64,000 nt of DNA from CAVZTX01 sp963778375 (lineage in GTDB: Bacteria; Chloroflexota; Ktedonobacteria; Ktedonobacterales; Ktedonobacteraceae), in contig CAVZTX010000004.1 in assembly GCA_963778375.1 (NCBI GenBank), positions 1 to 64,000 of the forward strand, read 5' to 3'. How positions within the stretch are numbered: the stretch's first letter is position 1; every line of letters begins with the position of its first letter. Under the pieces are notes generated by a model, which worked only from the letters and a program-made list of their open reading frames with translations, was not told the origin of the DNA and made no database searches. Positions 43,601 through 52,798 of this stretch are shown in pieces. The translations under genes and the position numbers were made by a program.

Positions 43601-43897
43601 GCCGAACTCAGCCCAGAACTGGCAGCTGAACGCAAAATTCGGCACGGTGACTGGATGGTGATTAGCACACCGCGTGGTGAGATCGAGGCACGTGCAATGG
43701 TGACTCGTCGTATGCAGCCATTGCGTGTTCAGGGGCAAGTAGTTCACCAGATCGGCATGCCATTCCATTGGGGGTATCAGGGCAGGAGCACAGGGAGTAT
43801 CACCAACGATCTCGCACACATGGTACTGGAGCCAAATGTCAGTATTGAAGAGGCCAAGGCGTTTACCTGCAACATACGCCCTGGACGCCTTCCATGA
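40679..43897 (+). CDS. selenocysteine-containing formate dehydrogenase catalytic subunit
   Basis: A 1072-residue molybdenum/tungsten bis-MGD enzyme oxidising formate to CO2. The N-terminal cluster motif C52-x2-C55-x3-C59-x27-C87 (CPYCAVGC...KLCPKG) binds [4Fe-4S]. The in-frame UGA at 41252-41254 lies in SIENQARI-U-HSSTVPGLGA, the exact site of the active Sec in FdnG/FdoG (NQARVUH); both sides are in the same frame. Conserved downstream parts include IMGSNMAEAHPVAF, LYCYAVGW-like TALCYAVGWTQQSKG, GNIGRPGGGIMALRGHASIQGSTD, and the C-terminal MGD-binding VHQIGMPFHWGY. No twin-arginine signal is seen, so it is probably cytoplasmic-facing. The ATG at 40679 is preferred to the TTG at 40664, as GAGGAAAG precedes it. 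The beta and membrane subunits follow. Confidence 0.95.
41252..41283 (+). promoter_or_regulatory. bacterial SECIS element of the formate dehydrogenase gene
   Basis: Twelve bases after the UGA, GTACCC (41267-41272) pairs with GGGTGC (41278-41283) around the loop GGTCT. The GGUCU loop and the 11-12-nt spacing are those recognised by SelB in the E. coli fdhF/fdnG SECIS. The stem has six pairs with one G-U. This supports Sec insertion over termination. Confidence 0.85.
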
Positions 43898-43909
43898 TGG
43901 AGCAAAACG

Positions 43910-44941
43910 ATGGCGATTGAACCTTCTCTCTACAGGACAAAGCAACCAGGACAAACTGAAGAGAATCCCTTGCAGGCTATGTTATCTACACTTGTAGGCA
44001 ACAAGAAGCGACCTCTAGCACCTCAGCCTGCTATGGGCTTTTTCACGGATACTAGTCTCTGTATTGGCTGCAAAGCGTGTGAGGTTGCCTGCAAGCAGTG
44101 GAATCAACTCCCAGCTCAGGAGCCGGACTGGACAGGTACAAGCTATGATAATACTGCCCAGTTAAGCGCTATTACCTGGCGTCACGTGCAGTTCATCGAG
44201 CAGGTTGGACAAGGCAGAGCAGGGGGCATTAGCAATGCAAGGGATGACAGCAGGGCGGGGGCAAGCCCCGCCCCTACTACACACAGGAATGGGCACCAAG
44301 CGGAGTATAGCCCTGGTACTGATCATACTGATATTCCGCTTATCCCACCTGGGACGGCGTTGCCCTTCTTTAATAGTGAGCGCTGGCTGATGCAGAGCGA
44401 TGTGTGTAAGCACTGTGCTCATGCGCCTTGTCAGGAAGCATGCCCAACGGGTGCGATTATCCGCACAGAGTTCGATACGGTGTATGTGCAGCAGGATATC
44501 TGCAATGGATGTGGCTATTGTGTCGTTGCCTGCCCCTTCGGGGTGATTGCACGTGATGAGCATGGTGATCATCACGCGCATAAATGCACGTTGTGCTATG
44601 ACCGCATGAAAGATGGCCTGACACCTGCCTGCGCGAAAGCATGTCCTACAGATTCAATTCAATTTGGTGAAGTGGAGCAGCTGAAAGCACATGCACGTGA
44701 ACGCCTGGGTATTTTACACGAGCGAGGCGTGAGTGAGGCCCGCCTTTACGGTGTAGATGACAATATCCTCGATGGTGGCTTGAACTCGTTCTTCCTTTTA
44801 CTGGATGAGCCAGAGGTATATAACCTCCCGGAGAATCCGGAGCGTCCCTCGAATAATGTTGTCCCTGCATCGTTCTGGGCCATTGTTTCGGCAGCAATCC
44901 TGGGAGTACTTGGGATGCTATTCTTTAGAGAGCGACTATAG
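43910..44941 (+). CDS. formate dehydrogenase iron-sulfur (beta) subunit
   Basis: 343 residues carrying electrons through four [4Fe-4S] clusters. Cysteine groups are CIGCKACEVACKQWN, CKHCAHAPCQEACPTG, CNGCGYCVVACPFG and CTLCYDRMKDGLTPACAKACP, in the FdnH/HybA order. One C-terminal membrane helix (FWAIVSAAILGVLGMLFF) may anchor it. Between the first and second groups a low-complexity insertion (RAGGISNARDDSRAGASPAP) is encoded by a palindromic GGGCGGGGGCAAGCCCCGCC repeat. It begins 12 bases after the catalytic subunit and is followed 16 bases later by the membrane subunit. Confidence 0.94.
   Translation: MAIEPSLYRTKQPGQTEENPLQAMLSTLVGNKKRPLAPQPAMGFFTDTSLCIGCKACEVACKQWNQLPAQEPDWTGTSYDNTAQLSAITWRHVQFIEQVGQGRAGGISNARDDSRAGASPAPTTHRNGHQAEYSPGTDHTDIPLIPPGTALPFFNSERWLMQSDVCKHCAHAPCQEACPTGAIIRTEFDTVYVQQDICNGCGYCVVACPFGVIARDEHGDHHAHKCTLCYDRMKDGLTPACAKACPTDSIQFGEVEQLKAHARERLGILHERGVSEARLYGVDDNILDGGLNSFFLLLDEPEVYNLPENPERPSNNVVPASFWAIVSAAILGVLGMLFFRERL
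44240..44275. repeat. GC palindrome inserted in frame in the beta subunit
   Basis: GGGCGGGG-GCAAG-CCCCGCCC is a palindrome followed by CTACTACA. The sequence is typical of short interspersed repeats, and here it encodes SRAGASPAPTT without breaking the frame. Confidence 0.7.
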
Positions 44942-44957
44942 GAAATAGGGGTTTTTG

Positions 44958-46031
44958 ATGGAGAAAACTCGTCTTCCACTGGCCAGGGCATCTCTCAACG
45001 ATGTCCAGGAACGTTTATCAAACTTCAGTGAGCAATTAGCAGCATTGGCTACGGGCTATACTCCAGATGCTGAACACGAGCAGCAAGAACGGTCATATTA
45101 CAATTATCCTGTACTGAAAGCTACTACCTGGCGTTGGGAGATTATCTGGTATTTCTTTTTCGGTGGATTGGCGGCAGGTTGCTATATTATCGCGACTATC
45201 GCTTCGTTATTTGGCTCACGTGAAGATCGCGCTGTGGTTCGTGCGGGTTACTACCTTTCGCTCTTATCTGTGTTGCCTTGCCCACCCTTGCTAATCAAGG
45301 ATTTGGGAAGGCCTGAGCGTTTTTTGCATATGCTGCGTGTATTCAAGGTGAAATCGCCTATGTCGATGGGCACGTGGGCGTTGACGAGCTTTGGGATACT
45401 CAGTGGCATCACAGCAGTCATTCAGTTGGCGCGGGACGGGATTTTGGGTCGATGGTGGGGACCACGATTGCTTGCTGCACTTCCTCAACGGCTGATAGCG
45501 CTACCAGCAACGGCGGTAGGCTTTTTTGTGGCTGGTTATACCGGTGTGTTGTTAACGGCAACGAGCGTCCCGCTCTGGTCGCGCAGCAAGCTGTTGGGTG
45601 GGATATTTATTGCTTCCGCGATGTCTACGAGTACGGCATTGATTTCGCTGGTATTGCGTCTGACTCGCGCACCTGCTTCAGCCTTGCATAAACTGGAACG
45701 TTTGGAATGGGCCGCTTTGCTTGTCGAGTTGACGGGATTGTGCGCGTTTTTGAGGACATCTGCTCGTGCCGCGCGTCCATTGGTGGGAAGTTCAACAAAT
45801 GAGCATGGTACTACATTCTGGCGATTTATGTTTGGTGGGGGGCTGGTGCTACCGTGGGTGCTGCAATCATTGACGTTTCTTGGAGGAAAGCAGAAGAGAC
45901 GGAGCGGTAGAGGGATTGTTGTTTCGCTGTTGGTGCTGATGGGCGGGTACTTTTTGCGTCGTACGATGGTTGAGGCGGGAAGGACGTTGAGTGAGGATGC
46001 GAGGACGGCGCTTTGGAATGCGAAGAGGTAG
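44958..46031 (+). CDS. NrfD/PsrC-type membrane subunit of the formate dehydrogenase
   Basis: 357 residues with eight or so predicted helices (IIWYFFFGGLAAGCYIIATIASLFG, AGYYLSLLSVLPCPPLLIKDLGRPERFLHML, MSMGTWALTSFGILSGITAVIQL, LIALPATAVGFFVAGYTGVLLTAT). The LGRPERF and SPMSMGTW motifs are typical of the NrfD/polysulfide-reductase family, which passes electrons from the Fe-S subunit to the quinone pool without haem. It replaces the cytochrome b gamma subunit of FdnI. The ATG at 44958 follows a TTG in frame and is preferred. This gene closes the three-gene operon. Confidence 0.92.
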   Translation: MEKTRLPLARASLNDVQERLSNFSEQLAALATGYTPDAEHEQQERSYYNYPVLKATTWRWEIIWYFFFGGLAAGCYIIATIASLFGSREDRAVVRAGYYLSLLSVLPCPPLLIKDLGRPERFLHMLRVFKVKSPMSMGTWALTSFGILSGITAVIQLARDGILGRWWGPRLLAALPQRLIALPATAVGFFVAGYTGVLLTATSVPLWSRSKLLGGIFIASAMSTSTALISLVLRLTRAPASALHKLERLEWAALLVELTGLCAFLRTSARAARPLVGSSTNEHGTTFWRFMFGGGLVLPWVLQSLTFLGGKQKRRSGRGIVVSLLVLMGGYFLRRTMVEAGRTLSEDARTALWNAKR

Positions 46032-46407
46032 GGATAATCTAAAGATGAGAATGTACCGCAAAAGATCGCCTTATAGAGGCAGCTAATGACATTCACCGTC
46101 CACTCAAGTGATTGAGTTTTTTTCTATTCTACCTTACACACCCCCATTCAACTTTTCCCCTTCCCCCTCGTAAATATGGTAAGTTAATAGAAAATAGGGT
46201 GTATGCACGATTTTCGTGGATGCAGGTTATGAGTTAGTGTAGAGGAGCTCCCACCGCCCTACAGGCGACCATAAAGGCCCACCTCACCACTCTCCACAGC
46301 CCTCGCCCCTACGGGAATTGGGTGAGTTTTCGTTGGTTGAACAACAATCGTACATATATTCTGGCAGAAATCATTTCTTTATCTTTCATAGGGAAGAGGC
46401 AAGGCAT
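46032..46407. other. intergenic region before the CDC48-like gene
   Basis: No gene is seen. The left half is a CT-rich spacer; from 46230 a CCCTACAGG...CCCCTACGGGAAT palindromic debris resembles the short repeat families of the window. The promoter of the next gene must be here but is not clear. Confidence 0.4.
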
Positions 46408-49011
46408 ATGGATAGCGGTACGGACAATAGCGAACCGGTAACACATAGAATTACGAGTAAACTCCCGCCGGAGGCTGCGGGGAATACTACAACGTCGTCT
46501 TCGGTGGATAACAGTGGGCAGGGCCAGACGCGACCATTGGTGACGGAGACGGTTGAGAGCTTGAAACTGGCGGTGATCGAGGGTTTTCAGGTTGGACGTG
46601 GGGTGGCAAGGATAGATCCAGGCGATATGACACGATTGGGGTGCCAGTCGGGGGATATTGTGATGATTACGGGGTCGCGCACGACGGCGGCTAAGGTTGT
46701 GCCGACCGGCGTGGTTGATCGAGGTCAGCAGACGATCCAGATGGATAGCCAGGTGCGGCAGAATAGTGCATCGGGTTTGGGCGAGCGCGTGAGTGTGCAT
46801 AAGGCAAGGGTGCAGAATGCCGAAAAGGTGACACTCCTGCCGCTCAGTGGAGGTGCTCCAATTCAGGAGAGCGATCTGCAATATATCGCACGGTATCTGG
46901 TGGGTTTGCCGGTGGTGATTGGCGATTTGCTGCGCGTTGGTACGCCGGGGGCAGCGCCTCGCGAGTTTCTGATTATAGGTACGATGCCTGCGACTCCTAG
47001 CTACAGCGTTCAACAAAAGCATACTACAGGCGACCTTGATACGATTGTGCCACCAGTTCCAGTGCCTGTAACGGATACGGAGGCGGTGTTGGTGCACGCG
47101 GGAACAATTGTGCGGGCGCAGGCAAGGGGCGCAGGTAAGCCCGGTGGGCTGGGAAGAGTCAGCTACGAAGATATTGGTGGGCTGGGCAAGGAACTGCTGC
47201 GTATCCGTGAAATGATCGAATTGCCACTGAAATATCCAGCAGTTTTCGACCGCTTGGGCGTTGAGCCACCTAAGGGTGTGCTGCTCTATGGGCCTCCCGG
47301 TACAGGTAAGACGTTGATTGCACGCGTTGTTGCATCTGAAACCAACGCAGCTTTTTTCGTGATTAATGGGCCTGAAATCATTAACAAGTTCTATGGTGAA
47401 AGTGAATCTCGCCTGCGCTCAGTCTTCCAGGAGGCGCAGAGACGAGCGCCAAGTATCATTTTTATCGATGAATTGGATGCGCTGGCTCCCAAGCGTTCTG
47501 AGATGGGTGGGGAAGCTGAACGGCGCATCGTTGGGCAGTTGCTGTCGCTGCTGGATGGATTGGCATCGCGTGGACAGATTGTAGTGATTGGAGCGACGAA
47601 TCAACCTAACGCGCTCGATCCCGCACTACGCCGTCCAGGCCGCTTTGATCGTGAGATTGCCTTGCGCGTCCCGGATGTGCGTGGGCGCACGGAGATTCTA
47701 CATATTCACAGCAAAGATGCGGCGTTGGCAAACGATGTTGATCTGGCACGCGTGGCACAACTTACGCCAGGCTTTGTCGGTGCCGACCTGGAGGCGCTTT
47801 GTAAAGAGGCGGCGATGATCGCACTACGCCGCGTCTTGCCGCATATTGATTACCAGCGCGGCTATATCCCTTACGAAACGTTGGTGAACCTGAATATTAC
47901 AATGGGCGACTTTCAAATAGCGCTGCGCGAGGTGGAACCATCCACGACTCGTGAGGTCTATGTTGAGGTTAGCGAGACATCTTGGGATGATATTGGTGGA
48001 TTGGAGAAGATTAAAGCACTGCTCACAGAAGGAGTGGAGTGGCCACTGCGTTATCCTGAGGTGTATGCCAATGCGAAGGTTGAGCCGCCGCGCGGTCTGC
48101 TCCTGTCAGGACCGCCGGGCTCGGGTAAAACGCTGATTGCACGCGCGCTGGCGAATCAATGTGAGGCGAGCTTCATCTCTATTAAGGGGCCGGAACTGCT
48201 TTCGAAATGGGTTGGTGAATCGGAGAAGGGTATACGCGAGGTCTTTCGTAGAGCAAAGCAGGCCGCACCATGTCTTGTCTTCTTTGATGAACTTGATGCA
48301 CTCGCACCCCGACGTGGCGGTGAGGCAGATGGGCATGTTGGCGACCGGGTGATCGCGCAATTACTGACCGAGATGGATGGCATTGAAGGCCGCGAAGGTG
48401 TGATTGTGCTAGCAGCCACGAATAGGCCCGAACTGATTGATCCTGCATTGCTGCGCCCAGGACGTTTTGACCTGGTCGTGGAGTTGGAATATCCAAATGA
48501 GATTGAACGGCGCGCTATCTTCGCTGTGCATACACGGGGCAGGCCACTCGCGCCTGACATTACAATGGAGGAACTGGCACGACTTACACCAGGACGCAGC
48601 GGTGCCGATATCGAGGCAATCTGCCGCCGCGCTGCTCTGCTCTCTTTAAGGGATTGGATTGCGCCTAAGTTGAGTATTGGACGTGTTTCGATTACCGAAG
48701 CGACCGAGGATACGGAGGACAGGAAGGATGGGGAGACCAGTTCAGAGGAGAAAGCTGAGGCAACGAGTGAAGAAACTCCTCAGTCGTCTGCATCCTCACC
48801 TTTCCAGATTCGTCTTGATCAATTTACCCATGCTATCAAGGAGCAATGTGAACGCTATGCCCTGCAAGAGGAAGCTGATGCAGCGAGAACACGTAAAGAA
48901 GTGGGACGAGAGCGTTTATTAGAAATGGCGGGAGAGTATGATGCTCGAACAAAACGGCCTTTGCGAGGATTTCGCCTATGGTTGGCACGCCTTTTTGGGC
49001 TTGTAACCTAG
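46408..49011 (+). CDS. CDC48/VCP-like double AAA ATPase
   Basis: 867 residues. A CDC48-type N-domain (LKLAVIEGFQVGRGVARIDPGDMTRLGCQSGDIVMITG) is followed by D1 with GPPGTGKT (about residue 295), IIFIDELDALAPKRSE and the SRH GATNQPNALDPALRRPGRFDRE. D2 follows with GPPGSGKT (about 568), LVFFDELDALAPRRGG and AATNRPELIDPALLRPGRFD. It forms hexameric protein unfoldases. An acidic insert (ATEDTEDRKDGETSSEEKAE) and a basic tail end the protein. The ATG at 46408 has AGAGGC before it; an upstream in-frame codon at 46318 gives a non-family extension and is rejected. Confidence 0.94.
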   Translation: MDSGTDNSEPVTHRITSKLPPEAAGNTTTSSSVDNSGQGQTRPLVTETVESLKLAVIEGFQVGRGVARIDPGDMTRLGCQSGDIVMITGSRTTAAKVVPTGVVDRGQQTIQMDSQVRQNSASGLGERVSVHKARVQNAEKVTLLPLSGGAPIQESDLQYIARYLVGLPVVIGDLLRVGTPGAAPREFLIIGTMPATPSYSVQQKHTTGDLDTIVPPVPVPVTDTEAVLVHAGTIVRAQARGAGKPGGLGRVSYEDIGGLGKELLRIREMIELPLKYPAVFDRLGVEPPKGVLLYGPPGTGKTLIARVVASETNAAFFVINGPEIINKFYGESESRLRSVFQEAQRRAPSIIFIDELDALAPKRSEMGGEAERRIVGQLLSLLDGLASRGQIVVIGATNQPNALDPALRRPGRFDREIALRVPDVRGRTEILHIHSKDAALANDVDLARVAQLTPGFVGADLEALCKEAAMIALRRVLPHIDYQRGYIPYETLVNLNITMGDFQIALREVEPSTTREVYVEVSETSWDDIGGLEKIKALLTEGVEWPLRYPEVYANAKVEPPRGLLLSGPPGSGKTLIARALANQCEASFISIKGPELLSKWVGESEKGIREVFRRAKQAAPCLVFFDELDALAPRRGGEADGHVGDRVIAQLLTEMDGIEGREGVIVLAATNRPELIDPALLRPGRFDLVVELEYPNEIERRAIFAVHTRGRPLAPDITMEELARLTPGRSGADIEAICRRAALLSLRDWIAPKLSIGRVSITEATEDTEDRKDGETSSEEKAEATSEETPQSSASSPFQIRLDQFTHAIKEQCERYALQEEADAARTRKEVGRERLLEMAGEYDARTKRPLRGFRLWLARLFGLVT

Positions 49012-49278
49012 GACGTAGGATAAGTGGATAGTGCTCTATAGGTAATTTTCCACCTGTATTCAGGCAAATGTTTACATTGCTATAGGTAACTAAACACATG
49101 TACATACAACGTCGGCACGTATGAACACTATTTTATGCATACAAGCGTGTTCATACGTGCCGACATTTCCATTTTTAAGTAGTTACTGAATGGCTACCCA
49201 CTTACAATTTACAATTGAACTATGCTATAATAGGCAGTGGAGAGAATTCGCTGAAACAGTGAAGGGAGAAGGATAGAT
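49012..49278. promoter_or_regulatory. intergenic region with a perfect 18-bp inverted repeat
   Basis: GTCGGCACGTATGAACAC (49111-49128) and GTGTTCATACGTGCCGAC (49147-49164) are perfectly complementary around an 18-base loop. The stem could terminate the CDC48 transcript, though it has only a broken T-run behind it, or be the remnant of a small element. CTATAGGTAA occurs twice nearby (49035 and 49081). TATAAT at 49225-49230 is a possible -10 for the next gene. Confidence 0.6.
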
Positions 49279-49656
49279 ATGTTCGATATGTCTGAGAATT
49301 CTTCTTCCGTTTCTCGTGAGCAGGTTACAGAGGCATACCTGAAGGCCATACGATTGATTGATGAGCGAGTCACCCCTCTGTTAGGTAAAGCTACCACTCG
49401 TGTTCTGGTGCAAGGTGCGGCCAGGCGAGTAATGGATACATATCCCTTTCTTCATTTCCTGGTAAAGATGCCCTACACTGATGTTGTTCCTTCCGTTGTA
49501 CGTGAGCAGTTGAGTAGCGTTACGCCACAAGAACTTGCCGCGGGACTCAATTCGTTGTTGCAGGAATGCTTCGCGGGTTTGAAAGAACTGACCGGAGATC
49601 TCATAGCGCCGTCACTCTACGCTGAAGTGACGCGCCAATTGAGTCAGATGCCATAG
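49279..49656 (+). CDS. hypothetical small helical protein
   Basis: 125 residues: MFDMSENSSSVSREQVTEAYLKAIRLIDERVTPLLGKATTRVLVQGAARRVMDTYPFLHFLVKMPY, then SVTPQELAAGLNSLLQECFAGLKELTGDLIAPSLYAEV. It appears all-helical and without membrane segments. I do not recognise the family. GAAGGATAG precedes the start. It lies 13 bases before the sensor kinase gene and is likely cotranscribed with it, so it may belong to the same signalling unit (a sensor-like helical domain). Confidence 0.7.
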   Translation: MFDMSENSSSVSREQVTEAYLKAIRLIDERVTPLLGKATTRVLVQGAARRVMDTYPFLHFLVKMPYTDVVPSVVREQLSSVTPQELAAGLNSLLQECFAGLKELTGDLIAPSLYAEVTRQLSQMP

Positions 49657-49669
49657 TAGAAGGATATGC

Positions 49670-51451
49670 ATGGAGAGCAGCGTGCAACCAGAGTCGGTAA
49701 CGGAAAGCGCGTACCGCTCCTTCATTGATCAAGAGGGAGGTCGCCTGGCGGCTGTTCGTCGCGAGATGGTCTACCTTAACACTATCGGTAAACGTTTTGT
49801 TGCCGCTATTGATCGTTTCCAGGTTCATCGAGCACTGCTGGCTACCCTGCAAGAACTCTACAGTTTCTCCGCCTGCTCTATCTTACTCAAAGGTGATCCT
49901 TTTGAACTTTCCATCATCCCCCGCTATCCTCTGAACGCATCATTTTTACAGTCAATGTTTGCTCGGATTGCGCGTGCGGCCAGCGTAATTGGTTTCCCAC
50001 ACGTGACAGCAGACGAACTGGCGGCAGCGGCTTACCTTGATGCACCTGATGAACTGGCTCCATTCCAAATGCAGGCTCCTATGAGCGGAATGGGCATTGG
50101 CGATTGTCTCAATATCCCACTAACTGTCGAGAATCGTATCATTGGGATGGTTAGTCTGTTCGATGAGAGTGAAGGGGCATTTGATACCGAACTGCTGCAA
50201 TTGACCACGATGATTGCCGATTATGCTGCAGTCGCGCTAGAGAATGTGCGCCTGCGCGAACGAGAGATGGCGCTGTGGCGTGATGGCGAACTGGAACGGC
50301 ATCGCCTCGAACTGATTATCAGCAGCATGGCTGAAGGTTTGCTGATTACAGATGCGCAAGGGGCGATCACTTCTTTGAACCGTTCGGCACAGCAGTTATT
50401 TGCCCAAGCCCAGGTTGATGTGGAGTCGGGAGATGTTACTTCAGTGCGGAAGTTGGCGGCGAATAGCAACGTCACATGGCTGTACGATCTGGCTAACATT
50501 ATTGATCGGGCTTTGACAGGCAATACGGTAATGAACCAGGAATTGATTGCTGGTACTCAGGGTGATACCGTTCCTTTGACCTTAAATATCAGTGCAGCGC
50601 CATTACATGATGCAAACCAGGCACACACGCATCCTATAGGCGTGGTTGCAGTGCTGAATGATGTAACTTCTCATAAGCAAATCGAAAAGCTGAAGGATGA
50701 ATTTGTTTCGGTTGTCTCTCATGAACTACGAACTCCTCTAACGGCTATAAAGGGTTACACGCAGCATCTCGCGCGACGACTGGATAGGCGCTTGCGGGAA
50801 ATGCGGGGAACGCTCCAGGGCCAACAGCAGAGTGCTTCTGCTGTTGAGCCACCTGAGAGCTATGATCTGCGCAGCTTAAATATTGTACAAAGCCAAACGG
50901 AACACCTGGAACGGCTCGTCAACGATTTACTCGACCTGTCGCGAGTGCAGTGGGGAGAGTTGCACCTGCAATATTCCACTTTTTACCTGGCCGATGTGCT
51001 GGCTGAGTGTGTGCGCTCAGCGCAGATAAGTGCAGAACAACACACGATTTATCTTGATATCCAGGTACAAGATAGTAAGATAGCGGCGGATAAACTGCGT
51101 ATAAGTCAGGTGATTGGCAATATACTTGACAACGCAGTGAAGTTTTCTCCTCAAGGTGGGCAGGTGACGGTAAAATTGCAGCAACGAGATAATGACTACC
51201 TGGTAAGCGTGATCGATCAGGGTATTGGCGTCAGCCCAGAATATTTCGACCACATTTTTGAGCGTTTCTACCGCGTGCGCAATACCGTCAGTCGTCAATA
51301 TTCAGGCATTGGTCTGGGTTTATATGTTGCGAGAGCTATTGTTGAGGCGCATGGAGGGCAGATCTGGCTCTCGAGTAATTCAGGGATTGGCAGCACATTC
51401 TACTTTACGTTGCCCTCAGCCCCTTATGTGAGTACCCCACGAACTTCATAG
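49670..51451 (+). CDS. GAF-PAS sensor histidine kinase
   Basis: 593 residues without membrane helices. A GAF domain (about 30-200: LYSFSACSILLKG, GIGDCLNIPLTVENRIIGMVSLFDE, TTMIADYAAVALENVRLRE) is followed by a PAS domain (about 215-340: LIISSMAEGLLITDAQGAITSLNRSAQQLFAQ). The phosphoacceptor domain comes next (FVSVVSHELRTPLTAIKGY, His at about residue 349). The ATPase has IGNILDNAVKFSP, IDQGIGV, ERFYRVRN and GIGLGLYVARAIVEAHGG. The sensed signal is unknown; a soluble GAF-PAS kinase usually senses small molecules or redox state. It is cotranscribed with the small helical gene; no response regulator is adjacent. Confidence 0.94.
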   Translation: MESSVQPESVTESAYRSFIDQEGGRLAAVRREMVYLNTIGKRFVAAIDRFQVHRALLATLQELYSFSACSILLKGDPFELSIIPRYPLNASFLQSMFARIARAASVIGFPHVTADELAAAAYLDAPDELAPFQMQAPMSGMGIGDCLNIPLTVENRIIGMVSLFDESEGAFDTELLQLTTMIADYAAVALENVRLREREMALWRDGELERHRLELIISSMAEGLLITDAQGAITSLNRSAQQLFAQAQVDVESGDVTSVRKLAANSNVTWLYDLANIIDRALTGNTVMNQELIAGTQGDTVPLTLNISAAPLHDANQAHTHPIGVVAVLNDVTSHKQIEKLKDEFVSVVSHELRTPLTAIKGYTQHLARRLDRRLREMRGTLQGQQQSASAVEPPESYDLRSLNIVQSQTEHLERLVNDLLDLSRVQWGELHLQYSTFYLADVLAECVRSAQISAEQHTIYLDIQVQDSKIAADKLRISQVIGNILDNAVKFSPQGGQVTVKLQQRDNDYLVSVIDQGIGVSPEYFDHIFERFYRVRNTVSRQYSGIGLGLYVARAIVEAHGGQIWLSSNSGIGSTFYFTLPSAPYVSTPRTS

Positions 51452-51540
51452 AGTTCTACCTTCCTACGTGTAATTAAGCAGAAAGGGCTGATATATCAGC
51501 GTGGGCACGATCAACCGGTTCCGATGGCAAGAGATCTACT

Positions 51541-52062
51541 TCATAAGGCCTGTAGCAGATCGCGAGGATTGGAATTGAAGTGATCTTGCAGGTATGAAAG
51601 ACCGAAGCGTGTAAAGTGGATAGAGGCCCAGCTTGCGCGTAAAAATTGGATGCTTCTCAGGACACGTGCCTCGCCCCATAATGGGTAGCGTAGATCGCGT
51701 AGGGCATTCATACAGTCGCCAAAGCTTGTGATGAATATGCCACAGGCGATTACAACGATTTCAACTAAGGGATGGTGCGGAATAAAGATGGGGGATGGAA
51801 AGGCTGTAAAGAGTCCCAGGTAGAGGAAACCACTCGATACGATTGCGGGAACGATGGCATCGAGCAATATATAGAGGGTGGAAGGTTCACGCATAACCAG
51901 CATTGTTACACCGAGAGGCCCTATGGCCCAGCCTATCAGTCGATCGTTACGCAGCAAGGTTACCAGAAGATGAGCGGCTCCGAACAGGATGAGCCATAAC
52001 ACCAAAAATCCAATTATTCCCAGGATATTTGTGATATGTATGCTGATTACTGTACCTGGCAT
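51541..52062 (-). CDS. integral membrane protein of unknown function
   Basis: 173 residues with about four helices: ILGIIGFLVLWLILFGAAHLLVTLL, AIGPLGVTMLVM, LLDAIVPAIVSSGFLYLGLFTAF and VEIVVIACGIFITSFGD. A cytoplasmic tail (RDLRYPLWGEARVLRSIQFLRASWASIHFTRFGLSYL) follows. No family is recognised. TTGTTCC with AGGAGGAAC lies directly before the start. It is leftward and isolated between the kinase and pcm. Confidence 0.75.
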   Translation of the reverse strand: MPGTVISIHITNILGIIGFLVLWLILFGAAHLLVTLLRNDRLIGWAIGPLGVTMLVMREPSTLYILLDAIVPAIVSSGFLYLGLFTAFPSPIFIPHHPLVEIVVIACGIFITSFGDCMNALRDLRYPLWGEARVLRSIQFLRASWASIHFTRFGLSYLQDHFNSNPRDLLQAL

Positions 52063-52150
52063 GCTTTGTTCCTCCTAGCATCCGTATGCTGCGCAGATTA
52101 AAGAGTATTCTGTACTATATATTATAGTCTATTTTAAGCATCAACAACAG

Positions 52151-52798
52151 TTATTCTTCGCTCCATCCTCCAGCACCAAGCAGAGGGACGAAGATGCAGC
52201 TACCCAGCGAGCGCATTTCTGGACCCCAGGGCGCACGATGGACAATCAGTAAATCCTGTCGTTCATGGCTACCTACTGGTATAACGAGTATGCCCCAGGT
52301 TATCAATTGCGAAAAAAGCTGCGTTGGGACTTCGGGAGCAGCGGCTGTAACGAGAATACGGTCGTAGGGAGCTTCGCCGGGCCAACCAAGGGAGCCATCT
52401 CCGACGTATATAGAAACATTTTGCAGTCCTAACTGCGAGAGGTGTTTGGCAGCTAAATAGGCAAGGTGTGAATGGCGTTCGACACTATAGATGTGCTGGG
52501 CCAGGTGCGACAAGATGGCGGTCTGATATCCAGAGCCGGTACCAATTTCAAGGACACGCTCCTGTCCACGAAGTTGTAACGCCTGGGTCATGGTGGCGAC
52601 AATGAGAGGTTGTGAGATTGTCTGGCCCATACCGATAGGCAAAGCACGGTCGGCATATGCCAGTTCATACTGCGATTCATCGATGAATGCTTCGCGAGGT
52701 GTGCTTGAGATAGCGACGAGGACTCGCTCATCCTGTATGCCTGCTTGACGCAGTGATTCTATAAGCTGTTGGCGTTGTGCTTCCAGGTCAGGAGCCAT
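52151..52798 (-). CDS. pcm: protein-L-isoaspartate O-methyltransferase
   Basis: 215 residues; repairs isomerised Asp residues using S-adenosylmethionine. AISSTPREAFIDESQYELAYADRALPIGMGQTISQPLIVATMTQAL contains the substrate-binding loop. RVLEIGTGSGYQTAILSHLA is the SAM motif I. YDRILVTAAAPEVPTQLFSQL and ILVIPVG follow. The start is the ATG at 52798, preceded by AAAGGAG; a longer in-frame start at 52858 would add 20 unusual residues. The family usually has 205-220 residues, so the chosen start fits. Confidence 0.94.
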   Translation of the reverse strand: MAPDLEAQRQQLIESLRQAGIQDERVLVAISSTPREAFIDESQYELAYADRALPIGMGQTISQPLIVATMTQALQLRGQERVLEIGTGSGYQTAILSHLAQHIYSVERHSHLAYLAAKHLSQLGLQNVSIYVGDGSLGWPGEAPYDRILVTAAAPEVPTQLFSQLITWGILVIPVGSHERQDLLIVHRAPWGPEMRSLGSCIFVPLLGAGGWSEE

